Source: Stratiolaelaps scimitus
Lineage: Eukaryota > Arthropoda > Arachnida > Mesostigmata > Laelapidae
Length of the DNA stretch: 64,000 bases
Direction: 5' to 3'
Assembly (NCBI GenBank): GCA_019614645.1
Contig: JABWDB010000008.1
Span: 9,238,001 to 9,302,000 of the forward strand
In this document: one piece after another, positions 11,700 to 23,448 of the stretch
Numbering within the stretch: position 1 is the stretch's first letter
Layout of the letters: the number at the start of each line of letters is the position of its first letter
Program-made: the position numbers and the translations under genes
Notes under the pieces: model-generated
What the model was told of the DNA's origin: nothing
The model's database searches: none
What the model saw: only the letters and a program-made list of their open reading frames with translations

Positions 11700-12876
11700 T
11701 TTGAGCTGCAAGAACTACGTCGTTGACCGCGTGGAGGCATGATACCATTGGACGCAACGCAGGGTCCTACGAACAATTGGTGGTTATGGATTTTTGGATC
11801 AATCTATTGTATATTTTGTTTAAATTGAAGCATGACAAGACGCGTGCTTCTTCTCTCAACCGAATCATTAAGAATATTGTGGAGACCGTAGGCTGTGAAT
11901 TCTGCGCCCTACTCGTGTATATGTACAAACAATTATGTTCGTGATGTCCTAAACATCTAAAGCAGACTGTCCCGGGTCCGGTCCTGTCCTGGGTCGATTT
12001 ACTAGGAAGTGAGCTACAAACTTCTTCAGGTTTTTTTTCCATTCAATATATATATATATATATACATAAATTTTCCGGGCTGACCCACAGCCAACATTTA
12101 ACGTTCACGCTACTGCTTTCAGCATTGCTTCATAGGACGGACGCCTTGAAAATGACATCGGCGTTCGTCGTTATTTTTCAACGGCTGCAGACGACAATGT
12201 CGAACATAACAATAAAATAGTTGGTGATAGCGAAGTGTTCGGGAGCAACTCGGCGGTCGATTCAAATAGTAAGACCTACTTAGAGTACAAAGTTATGAAG
12301 AGGCTTCGTTATAAGTTGTGAACATGAACCACTGGCCGTGCAGAAATATATATTGCAACGCCTGTACTTGGCTCAACTTTGCAGAGGCCGACTAGCTATG
12401 TTACATGCACTTTTGCACTTTTGGCGGAGAGAACAGAAATAGCTGGAGCTGTGACGAACGTTGACAACAGTAATGCTAAACACTATGGCAATTCGAACTA
12501 GCATAACGTAGTCAGCTAGTATGTTTTCGAGCCGAACGGGTACCCTGTAAGCGTGTGAGCAAATCATCATTTTTCGGGATTCAACAACAACGCACACCAT
12601 AGGAAATGGCGTAAAGGCCAAATTGTTACAAGGCACGAAGGCAATCCGTCCGGGAAGACCCGAGTCCTTGTTCGGAGATCACCACAAGCCGTAGTTGTCA
12701 CTTATAAGCCGCGACTGGAATATGCTCGAGCGTCTACAACGCTTGCGTCGAATCGCACGTCACCTAGAATCGTCTGCTGTAGTGCCCTATATATTATATT
12801 TAGTGACCGTCTGCACCTTTGCCAAAAGGAATACCAACCATAGTTATCTGTTCAGGTACCCCACTCGGATTTTAAA
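11700..12876. other. Intergenic region, AT microsatellite
   Basis: Holds an (AT)n run at about 12046-12064. A minus-strand ORF at 12373-12636 contains a hydrophobic patch (YVMLVRIAIVFSITVVNV) behind a possible TTACAG acceptor, but nothing else supports it. I see no confident gene. Confidence 0.4.
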
Positions 12877-13484
12877 ATGAGTCGAACGTGGTCTTACGAT
12901 AAACTCCTGTCGTGGCGAAAAATCAAACTGCACCCACAGAACGTAGTCAGATCCGCGAAGTCTTCCAATGGCATGTTGGCCGACGATTCGGGGATGCCTG
13001 GCCCATCAAAGGCTTCTTCTGACAGAGCTGCGATATTAAGAAGCGTAGAATTGCACAAGGACTCGATGCAAGAGCGAGTGCAGCCGCCAAATACGGAGTT
13101 CAAAGAAAGGTAATGTGCAGGCTACATATGAACTCGTCCTGATTGTAGCATCGATCGGATGACCATAGACCGGCTCAGACAGAATAGTGTCGTCGTCTTA
13201 CGATTCCTGCTAAAAAATACTGCTGTCGACATAGTAACACTGGGTATAATAATATTTCATAGAGGGTATACATATATATGTTCGTAGAAATAATTCGTAA
13301 AGACTACAACGATTTTCGCACTTTACCGAGTGCAAACATTAAACTACGAGGGACGTTCTTGTCAGAGGATCTAGCCTCGGTGGTTATCCAACTCACATCA
13401 ATATATCAAACGCAATGTTTCGCCTACATTGAAAGCATGCCGATTGATGAGGAGCATTTATCGGGTCAAACTCTGCCTCCGTGA
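12877..13484 (+). CDS. Candidate three-exon orphan gene
   Basis: I do not recognise this protein. Exons 12877-13109, 13149-13243 and 13288-13484 each have GT/AG borders and keep phase (2, then 1), giving a predicted 174 aa. The start is AAAATGAG, a good context. The N-terminal part is basic and Ser-rich (MSRTWSYDKLLSWRKIKL). The middle holds a hydrophobic helix-like stretch (SVVVLRFLLKNTAVDIVTL), and the C-terminus is mixed, ending LSGQTLPP before TGA 13482-13484. The problem is that the two introns would be only 39 and 44 nt, short for arthropods. It may instead be one gene with frame-breaking insertions (a pseudogene), or chance. Confidence 0.35.
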
Positions 13485-14261
13485 CACACTTTTCCAATAA
13501 TGACCAGGCAAACAGTCACACATACGTCAATAGATATCTACTACCTGTGACATTCCCATCTGCGGGCTACGATTATCTGAGATGTTTTCGTCCTTGTAAA
13601 ATCCGTCTGCGTTCATTTTGCTTCAGAGATAGATGATCTGTCAGAGCCGAAACAAGTCATACAAGAGTGTGCTGCAAATTTCTGATCAAATATACTGCAG
13701 GGTGTGGGTAGACCAAACGGACATACGTTTCAAATGGTAGCCTACTAAAATTGAGAAGTTTGAAATTTTTATCCGAGTGGCGCTAACAGTGGAATAGGCT
13801 TAGGCGGTTATGTCATTCGGTGGAAATCGCTGAGCGTTGACTGTCGTTCAATACGTTTACGATGGAACCTACAAGGAACGCCGTTGTACCTCTCCATTTG
13901 GATGGTGACGGTAAAGGTTTAGTAGTTTATTAAAGGATCTGCAATTTGCAGACATGTGAGCTAGTCAAAGAACTGAAAACACTCATACACATACCTTATG
14001 AATAGGTCTGTGAGAGTATACAAGAAGAGAGGTATTATAGAATCGTTACACGCTATGGCCGTTCCACAAAACGGACTGCAACCTCCGCAGAGGAGGTGAA
14101 ATAGTGGAATACGTTGTCGCGATACAAATAAGAAAACTGGTAAAGGACACGAAATCTCAGAGGGCCTTGCTCGAGCGATACTGCCAAGGTGATAATTTGG
14201 CACAATATAGGGTCGTTCGGACTCAGGGGCGGCCACAGTGTTTGTCTTGCAATACACAATC
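13485..14261. other. Intergenic region
   Basis: No confident coding exon. The part after about 14050 may contain unrecognisable N-terminal remains of the transposase relic that follows. Confidence 0.4.
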
Positions 14262-14575
14262 ATGAATGGCGCTCTTTACAGCCATTTGGTTTTGGAAGAT
14301 TAACTGAAGCTCTGGGCATATGCCCACAAACCCAGGGGTGATTTATTTTGTCGGGACAATGGCCCCCATGTTCGTTCGACCTCAATCTGCTGGACTTCTC
14401 TAACTGGGGCATTTTGAAGTGCAAGAAGGCTTGCAAAAAAAAATACACCACCTTAGACTACGTGCACGATGCTATTAAAACAGTCTAGGCGGAAATTCCG
14501 GTCTAGATTTTTTCGTGTCCGCCCCCACTGGGGCCCTCGATCACCGATCTAATGCCATTGACAAGGACAACATGA
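14262..14575 (+). mobile_element. Tc1/mariner-type transposase relic
   Basis: In the frame starting at 14351 the translation contains GQWPPCSFDLNLLDFSNWG. This matches the WPPxSPDLNPLDYxxWG block that carries the third catalytic Asp of Tc1/mariner DDE transposases. It is followed by ILKCKKACKKKYTTLD and an HDAIKTV block typical of the C-terminal region. In-frame stops follow (TAG after IKTV and again after AEIPV), and the frame upstream of 14351 is broken. It is therefore a decayed C-terminal third of a transposase. No terminal inverted repeats were found. Confidence 0.75.
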
Positions 14576-14579
14576 CGAA

Positions 14580-15383
14580 CAGTGAATGAGTATCCCAGTG
14601 AGCTTTTGTAATCGAACAACCGAAACTCTCCACTAGTTTTCACCATTTATATCCACTCAGCATTTTAGTGTCGTTTTCGAAGGCTATGGGTGGAGGGGGA
14701 CGGTGGCGTCCGGTGCAGACGCAGCATCTCGAAGCCGATAACCGAAAAGGAGATATATGCCATCTACCGAGATCAGACACTGCAGATGTGGACTCCACGT
14801 CGTCGCAGAAGAATGAAGCCATCTTACAACTGTAAGTGATCCAGATCATTGGATGGGCTATGGGTATTCCGTCAATGTTTCTCATCATGGGAAAAGTCGT
14901 CCACTTAGTTGGCGGCTGTTGGTAGCTATTTCCCGAAGCACATTGACAAGAACGCTATGCCTATGTCCATGGGCTACGATTCTTAACTGTTTTTCTTTTT
15001 GATAGCGCTGAACCCTCTCAGCTCCAATAACTCCCCCCGAATACACTTTGTACTTGCGTCGATCCCAGTAAATATCACGGTGTAGTTATACTATTTATAG
15101 TAGTCAATCCTAACAGTGCGGCGATGTCAAATTACACCAGCTGTGCTGAATCCACAATTTGTCAATCATTTCCCAGATAGCGCATGATTATTTCTCTCTC
15201 TCTCTCCCTCCCTCTCTCTAGTGCTCTTTGTCCCCGGTTGCTACTGATTCTTACAGGATTCATTAAAAAGCCATTGGATTTTCTTCCTGTTTCATATGCG
15301 CTTGCCTTTATTCAAGCGATCATTACGGGGTTAAGTTCACTTCGATGTTCCTGTTGCTGTTGTTGTTCCTGTCTTTGTTGCAG
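14580..15383. other. Intergenic region with CT-rich tract
   Basis: Contains a short (TC)n run near 15193-15215 and a long pyrimidine/TTG-rich stretch at 15343-15383 that ends in CAG. The latter could be the splice acceptor of the segment at 15384. Nothing else was recognised. Confidence 0.4.
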
Positions 15384-15907
15384 CAATCGGTACACAGACC
15401 GAGTTCCGATGTCAGTGTATTGACGGCAATACCTCTCCTGGTCGGCAGTTCCATCACTTCGAAAAATCGCCGACACGAAATGAGATTGCTAGACCAAGTA
15501 GAATGCCTCAATTCATGGAAATCTGTTCACCGGTGATGGGATCAGCTGCAGAGGCCACTTGTCGGAACAAAAACGGTATCGGGACTCACTTTGGGTCGGG
15601 TCTTCCTGATGCCGGGATTGCTGACCCCGAACTTGATACATCTGTCGTGGAGAATTCAATGAGCGTCCATCCCCGCAATCTGATACAAGATATGAATAGC
15701 ACACCTGAAGTAGCCGTCGGCTTGACGCCAACTGCTAATCCGGAACAACGATCTGTTCAAATGAATCCGTCTGCTGATGCTGCGGAAACTGCTGTTGTGA
15801 CAGCGAACGCGGCGTGTCGTCGCTTGCCATCTCCCTCGCCCTCGCGAATGCCTCAGGCTCCCATACTGCCTGAGCAGGATAGCAGGGCATCCATGATCAA
15901 GTCATGA
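15384..15907 (+). CDS. Candidate terminal exon, unknown protein
   Basis: An open frame of about 174 codons runs from a strong pyrimidine-rich acceptor (TCTTTGTTGCAG, ending at 15383) to TGA 15905-15907. It encodes a low-complexity, Ala/Pro/Ser-rich product with two Cys near its start (FRCQCIDGNTSPG) and LPSPSPSRMPQAP near its end. An internal ATG at 15503 would give 134 aa. I recognise no family and found no matching upstream exon. It may be the last exon of an unassembled gene or a chance open frame. Confidence 0.3.
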
Positions 15908-16951
15908 CTCGGATTCACGTCAGCAGGCCTTGCATAGCCATAACAGAGTTCTTCAGTAGGAGCCCGCTGTTTTACGATAATATAACAACATTATTGCTGT
16001 TTGATTCAGCGTCGAAACGGCCCTTAGCCGGACATCATGTGAATGAAATAAACAAAAATCCACTACCCGTGTGCGTACAGAAGATGGGCTTTAAGATAGG
16101 AGGTGCTGAATGTGCCTGAAGCCCTTCCAGGTATTTCGGAGTTATTATCCTATTGTGAGGCTAAATTTATTTGATTTAATCTAAATCCAGTTCTAAATTT
16201 CATCATTTTAATAACCCAAGTACTACTACAACTATTATGAGCAGAAGGAACACTCTCCTCTACATTACCCTCGGTATTTGCATCAGTTCGTGGAGTCGCC
16301 CTTCTTCCCAGACCAGTTGGAAGCCACGTGGAGGCTCCAACCGTCCGTTCGTCACGTTGCGAGTGGCTGTTCCCCTGTTAAATATTTAACACAGCATCCA
16401 TCCGGATGTTGGCCGATAGCCGCATTATTTTAACATTGTCCGAGGCTCGCTGTCGAGTAAATGTCATGTACTGCCATGTGTTCCGAAGGTTGTTCACCAC
16501 CACCGTGAAAATACACTTCTGCAGTTGGGATTCGGTCCCATAAGAATTCGTGTCGCGACAACATCACTTATCCTAGGGAGTTGATGCATCAGACAGCATA
16601 ACGACATCGCTGGTCGCAACTGATCGCACTTTTGTATTATTAGTTGTATGCAACATCACAGCCATTACACTGCATATTGGACAATCATTTTACATCGACT
16701 AGCGAATGTTAATATGCTATGTACAACTAATACACTACTAAATATACAAATCTAATATGATAATAAGTAGCGGATATCTAATATATAGCAGACGATCAAC
16801 CATTAGTACCCGCTCGGTGTTCTTGTTATGGCTGCTAATTAATTACTACGTAGCAACGCCAAGCAAACGCTGGACTTTGAAGTGAGATAAATGAGACAAG
16901 GCGCCATTGCGAAATCTAGATGACCGGCGCCCGTTGCTACAAAACAATTAG

Positions 16952-17116
16952 TGTCAAGATGTTAAATGGGCAAAATTGTCAGATCACGCGTGCGTCACTG
17001 ATTATCGCGCGGACGAACGTGTACAGGTCGACATCAATGACGGATCCGATCGTAGTGAGATATTCGAAGGGCGGGTGTTTCTTGCTCAAGGACCAAGGAA
17101 CGTGTCTCGATTTCTC
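16952..17116 (+). CDS. Candidate internal exon, unknown protein
   Basis: A 55-codon segment lies between AATTAG and a good donor (CTC/GTAAGC at 17117). In this frame it is acidic and coding-like, with ERVQVDINDGSDRSEIFEG in the middle. A second frame from ATG 16920 is also open to the same donor, so the frame is unresolved. No family is recognised. Confidence 0.3.
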
Positions 17117-17119
17117 GTA

Positions 17120-18045
17120 AGCAAATCATAGTGTCATCGCCGACCATTCTGGCTGTATAACATTCTGAAGGGGAACGAATTCCTTCGGCTGTCGAGGTAA
17201 TGAGGAATAAATAGTGTAGATTTCACACAAATGAGTTCCTTTGTGAATCGATTGAATTGAGCAGAATTACTGATTTGATTTACGGGATCATGGAAGTGCC
17301 TTTTCTCTCCTTGATTCTCTTCTCTTCTTTTCTCTATAGTTGAGTCATAGAGCAGAAAGGGGTCCCTTGTCGATTTCGAGCTGTACAGGACCATTAATTT
17401 AGCACTGTGTTCCATTTGCTAAATGAGGGGCTTGGCCACTGCCTTACTAAAGGCCGGATGTTCGCTCCTCCAAACCATTAGATTCTTCCCTTTGTTCACA
17501 GTCGAATGGGTACCATACTTGAAACGCTATGAGGCAAAACCATTATCCTGAGTTCACCTACAATTCGAGAAAGGCAAAAAATAGCCTACACTAACATCTG
17601 CATTTTCATCTAACCTTTGGGATCACTTGTGATTCGTTCATCGGCTTCATAGGTGTTCATCGCTTGTCCAGAGCAGCAAAACACGCATTTTTCACTGTCA
17701 TTTTTGCCAACAAAATTAGAAACGTGATGAGAGAGTGTACTCCAAATGTAATTTACCCCAAAATGGTAATCCCCTAAATCGAAGGACGTCTTGGCAACTA
17801 GGTAATGACGGAGATAATGTTTTCCCCTTTTCTTTTATAATTAGGCTCACTATTGTACATGTTTGCAGAAGTAAAGCCTGTATAACGGTTTCCCGAGGAA
17901 CACACAGTGCCTGACGAAATACACTATCTAGCCTATTATAAATTAGCCATTATTGAGAATAACGCAAAAGAACAGTGAGAAAGGTGCCGTTTATTTTTTA
18001 GGAGAGTGCAATAGGAATGTCGATGGTCGAAATGTGCTTGAAACA
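17120..18045. other. Intergenic region and LPMO 3' UTR
   Basis: No exon recognised. The minus-strand polyadenylation signal for the LPMO gene (AATAAA, seen as TTTATT) lies at 17990-17995, about 50 bases beyond its stop codon. Confidence 0.5.
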
Positions 18046-21000
18046 TCATCGAATAGCTATGTCAGCACATGCGCGGTACACCTCCTGTGGGCCACAACCT
18101 AGGTGGCCCGTTCCGTCTGGGCAAAATCCCCAGTTGTTCCCTGGAAAAGGTGGGCAACTTCAATTTCGAGTTTGCAGAGTCGAGCGAGTTGAAAGCGACA
18201 TGAGCAGGCATTTGCGAGGCTCGTAATTATCAAGGGCAAGACAGGGCTAGGGTAACAGAAAGGCTATGCTAGAGGTGGGATTTCGGTGGAAGGCCCTTAA
18301 CATCACCACGGCCCTTAACATGACCCCGACGTTCGGGGCGACTAATGTCCATCTACAGCAGACCTTGAACGGCGCCTTCGGCGGCATGCTCTGCGGTCCG
18401 ACGAGGACGATAAATCGATATTATTGAATTCCCCGCTGGTGGGAACATACGCTCCAAGTGCAGATGTGTTTAGAGAGGGTACTATTTACTTTGTGTGGGC
18501 CAAGGGACAGCGAAATCATGTTGCTCAATGGCAAGAATACATATGCGCCTTTAGAGCACGAACACTCATGCACGGCTGCATTTGTTCGAAGAGCAACGAA
18601 CGATGAGTGATCATTTTCATCAACTCAACTCTGGGACAGATGAGATCGCCTTCGTAACTAAATTTATCAGCGTTACTAGCTCGCTTCGAAATGAAATCTA
18701 TCAACGTAATCAGCGAGTGGCCGAGGACGACGTTTTCGCCACCCTGTTTATGCAACACGATAGCCCGTTCTATATATTTGCGAAGCGCCTGGTTGATTTA
18801 ATCCACCTTTCGAGAGTAATCTAAGTGCTCTGTCTGGATGATAGGATAATTTTTCGTCTTAGTCGTTGGATTTGATATCGGGAAGAGCCTTGACAACGTG
18901 TGCCAGTGAATTTGCCCTGCTACCGTGGACAAAAATTCCTCGCTTCTTTTGATGTAATTGTGAAATTTCATGTCCCACGCCAAGCCTCGACCAGAGCAAC
19001 ATAGGCCTGTCCGGATTGCCTGCTTACAGTCGAACTAGTCCGATAACTCGCTTTGTAATATAATCACATTGCGGCGACATTATATGACAGCGACGGTATC
19101 AATCGATCCGAACTCCTGTGTTGAGCTCGCTAGACGACCGTTCCCGGCTCGTTATCGAACCGTCACACGGGTCACCTTCATCGAACCGTCACACACGAGG
19201 TACCGATGAGTGAGAGAAATCGTCAAAATGTTCCGAAAGAGCAATGTTCCACCTGCAAATCTTCCATAGAATATTTCGTTCATCATTCACACAGGTGTTC
19301 TGCTTTCTAATTGTTTTCGAAATTCTACCCGTTCTCATTCCGTTTTCATTTCTCTGAATTGAGTTACAGAGAAACTAGTTCGGTCCCGCGAACGGGAATC
19401 GCGCCGAGTAACGCCTTGTCGTCATTTTGATATTTCGCCCTCTGGCATTAGCTCTATAACGAGTCACCGATAATATATAGTTTGAGGTTCTTGACGCCAC
19501 CATGGGTTTATATATATATATATATACAATAGTGATTTTGGACCCGGTTAGTCTGATAGGACCCACCAGCATTTTTGGCACTATCACAGCTTCATCAGTT
19601 AAAATTGACAAGAGTTCACTCGCATCGAATATGTTGCCGAGCGACGCATGCTCTAGTGAGAAGATCAGCTACTAAATATCACCATTATGATACACGAAAA
19701 CAATCACAAAACCAACGTGGAACATGACCGCATTTGTTAAATGCGCATAATATATAACAGATGCCCTTTGTTGGACACTCCCATGCTCATTTCTCACCAT
19801 ATGACGCACGGACAGGATAGGATAGAGCAGGTCGACTTACTCACCTCCTCGATAGTGCCACTGTAATACGCATCGGTCGCAGGTGACATTTTGCGGCAGA
19901 CGAAGCCTTAGCGTAATCATTCCTTGACGAGAGCCCACATCGTAGCGTACAGTTCCATTTGGGAGCGGCCGGCGTTGCGGGTCCGCAATAATTTCGAGTG
20001 GATTTTCGGTGAAGCAGGACTCGTCAACGACTCGTTGAGGGTCGGGGCACAGTCGAAACTCAAAGTGGCCGCGATGGTTTTTTGTGAGAAAAACTCGAGT
20101 CGTAATGCTGCGGCCCTGTCAACAATTGGACGAGAGCAATGACAGTTTAGTTACGGTGTTCGCTGGCGTCAGCAGCCTCATCCTCGTCATGCGCATAATT
20201 CAAGTTAGCATTATCGAGCAAACTACTACTATTATTATTATTATTATTAATAATGATATCCCAGAGTAATTGCGTTCTCAGAGCTGATTCCGTCAATCTA
20301 GCCAATACCCCCGATGCAACTTGCCTTAATACACACATTCGAACACTGCTATCAATGTTCATCTAATCTATGATAGCAGCGCAGCGATGGCCAAACGACT
20401 CAAGTGTCCTTTGGAACAGATATAATCACAGGTTTAGTGTCGGTGATCTGAGTAGGTTTTATCACAGACAACGCGCTGGTTCAGGGATAACCAGGCGTGG
20501 ATGATGTCTGCATCCGTCGTCTAGCTTAATGACTATACTGACGTTAACATCCGTTCATTCCTATAGTCTTCAGATGTGTAATTACATTTGCGCTTGCACT
20601 TCTGTCGGGACGCATCGAATTTGCCTTGGCGGAGCCGAGTTTCGGCTTCTTCCTGTACACAAACCTGGCCCTCTTGGGTAATTATGGGACACACATGTTT
20701 AATTCACACTTTCCAAATGATCATAGTTATCAACCTATCAAAGGCCATAACTGATGTTCCCATTGTAGGTGGTTTCGCGTACTCACAGTAATAACACAAT
20801 TACGTTTGGGATGACTAATAGAGCATGATTAACACGGGGTGGAGGATGCCCCCTGTCTATGTATGATCCTTTCAGTGGTATAGAATAGAGATTCGCCAAG
20901 AGATTGTACTACCAAAGGTGTAGTAGCCGAGGCTGAGCTCGTTTTAGGCGTGGCCTTGAAAGCGTTTTCCTTTTTATTTCAGAAAAATGACTGTGATGGC

Positions 21001-22786
21001 ACATCATGTCGCGGATACTCACTATACAAAGAGAATGGTGATATAATTTAAAAATGGGTCATTCATCCGCCTTGAAAACAGCGCACACGTGCTCGCGCGG
21101 CATCATTGAGTAGCTCATTGTCATAGCTGTCGTTGTAGCTGTGCGATGCCACCGGGATGACGTTACTGAATGGCCCGCCAATGCTGAACGGGTGGCCGTG
21201 CGTCAGGCGATCGCATGAACCACGCCAGCAGCCACACAACGGCAGCGTCCACTGACGTGTCAGCCAGGCGTCCCAGCGCTCAAAGCCAGAGTCCCACATA
21301 TGCAGATCCCCAAAGGGACCCCCTTTGCCTCATATACAACGCAGCGCACTACAGCCCACTACACTGAGTCCATCTTCTGTTGCCTGTACTCTCAGCCGAC
21401 TCGCTTCGAGCGAGCCTCTTTTACACCAGACTTTCAACGCTTACACTATTCGTGAGCTGCAAGAGTCGACGCGAAAGGACCCTGCCGGACCGAGGCGACG
21501 CGAGAATGCTGATATTATTACCGCGGTAGCTGTATCTGGCAAGGCGGCGATGGCGTCCGCCTGCTTGCGCCTTGCCATGTTTTGGCATGGCCAGCATCCA
21601 TCGTGCCTCCGGGTATTCAGGCTACTTCCACTCGGCTATATGATGACACTACCACTACTACCGTCGCCGCCGCCGCCACCGCCGTCCAACGTCCGAGTAG
21701 CAACGAAGACCCCTTCGTAAGTGACAGACGAGTGAGAAGCCACGAGGTGCCGGAGGACGTGGGAGACTTCATGGACGGACTCGATCGTCTTCGCCACTGC
21801 CGTCACCTTCGCCGTCAACGTCTCCGCCGCTGTCCCTTAAGTCGTCCCATTACCGGCAGCAAACCCTCCGGAGTGGGCTCATTGCTAGGGTCGCTGCTGT
21901 CGTCGCCGTAATCGTTGGTGTCACTGCCAGAATGTCGAGAGATGGAAGACACAGTCGCCGGTTGGGGTAAGGGCGGGTCGGGACGGAGTACGTCACACAA
22001 TCGCACGCGAGGCATTCGTGCAGCGGCGGACTGCGACGTCTCTGGAAACTTTGCAGCATACCACAGAACGATTCGCTCTGGCTTCGAGCGGGCGGCAAAG
22101 CGAGCTAGAGAGGGAAATAGGAAGATCTGGTTGGCTGGCTGGCAGGCATAGTAATTAAGCCAAAAATGTGGGCCAATAGACGCACACGCGTGGTGGTCCT
22201 CGCCGCGGCAGCGATGTCTCGGCCGCGATGACGTCTCGAATAATAAAAAATGTCCGACGGGCCCAAAGTTCCTGGACTCGTACCCTGCTCTGGGGCACAT
22301 GAGTGCAACTGGCTGAGAAATGGGATTTAATTTATTCTCATCATGGACAGGCTTCTTTTGACGTAACGTCTAGTGAGCCACGCACGAAAAAGGTTGGCTG
22401 GATGAAGGATGAATTTGCAATCCTTGCGGACAAAGAAATGTTCTCCGCATGTCGATATCTTGTTATGTTTTTTTTCAGTTCAGTAATAGAGGACCGCTAC
22501 CCTTGGCAGCTGTGGAAGTTGCCTAACTACGATTTAGATAAGGGTAGGCTAGTCTAGTTTTACACACACCGTTGCGTATTTGCTTTTAAGGGGGCCCGTT
22601 TTCGAAAGCAATTCCGGAAGCAGTACTGTTGGCTGCGAATCTGCCCGGAAAATTCACTGTACTTTAAGTTACAGGTACAAATATATTATATATATATATA
22701 TATATATACATTGTTTTTAAAGGTGAGTCGTAAATTTTCATGTACCTATGGTTATTCCCCTTTTACCCTAGTTGGAGTTCAAACAA

Positions 22787-22822
<36 letters not shown>

Positions 22823-23414
22823 ATTAATTAATATAGCATATACCTTACGATATCTTCGAACTATGGTTCCTGTCCCGAATCTTCCTCCGTCTTCGTTCGG
22901 TCGGGGCGTTGGGAGCTGCCAGGCGTCCCCACAAGGCCCGCATCTCCCGTCGTTTAGATAGTTCATAACCTGTCTTGTAAGATCGTTAGTGATTGTTACA
23001 TTTATGTGAGCATAGGTCCAATAAATGATACATGAATTAGAAGAAAGCTTTGTAGTTATTGTTTTTTGCCAGGAGTCTGCTCTTTAGAATGTGATGAAAC
23101 CTCATTAGGGGGATCGATCAATAATGATACCTTGTCTCCGCAACTCGTGGCACGTGACTTATTGGCCGAACCAGAATGCAGTTTACCATTTCTAGGAAGC
23201 AAATTGTGTGCCATGGAAACCACGTCACATAGCTCTGCTTAGGAACGCCCAGATAAGTCCAGTATGACCCACCGCGCGGATTAGGCCAAAACATGCGGGG
23301 GGAGGTGATAAATAATCTCTAGCTCTGGTCAACATCACGACTGCTTACATTAGCTCCCTCCACTGACAGGTCCATGAAGTACTTCTGCACAGGATGAAGC
23401 AAAATAAACTAGGG

Positions 23415-23448
<34 letters not shown>

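Noticed and set aside
20580..20700. Minus-strand frame with VCPIITQEGQVCVQEE as a middle LPMO exon
   Set aside because: It does not match the AA15 pattern, and the true middle exon, with NH, FRLCP and CVLQW, was found at 19845-20115.
21325..22300. Overlapping ORFs (131 codons plus, 161 codons minus) in LPMO intron 2
   Set aside because: CCG-repeat and CpG-rich sequence opens many frames; no splice or start signals and no family resemblance.
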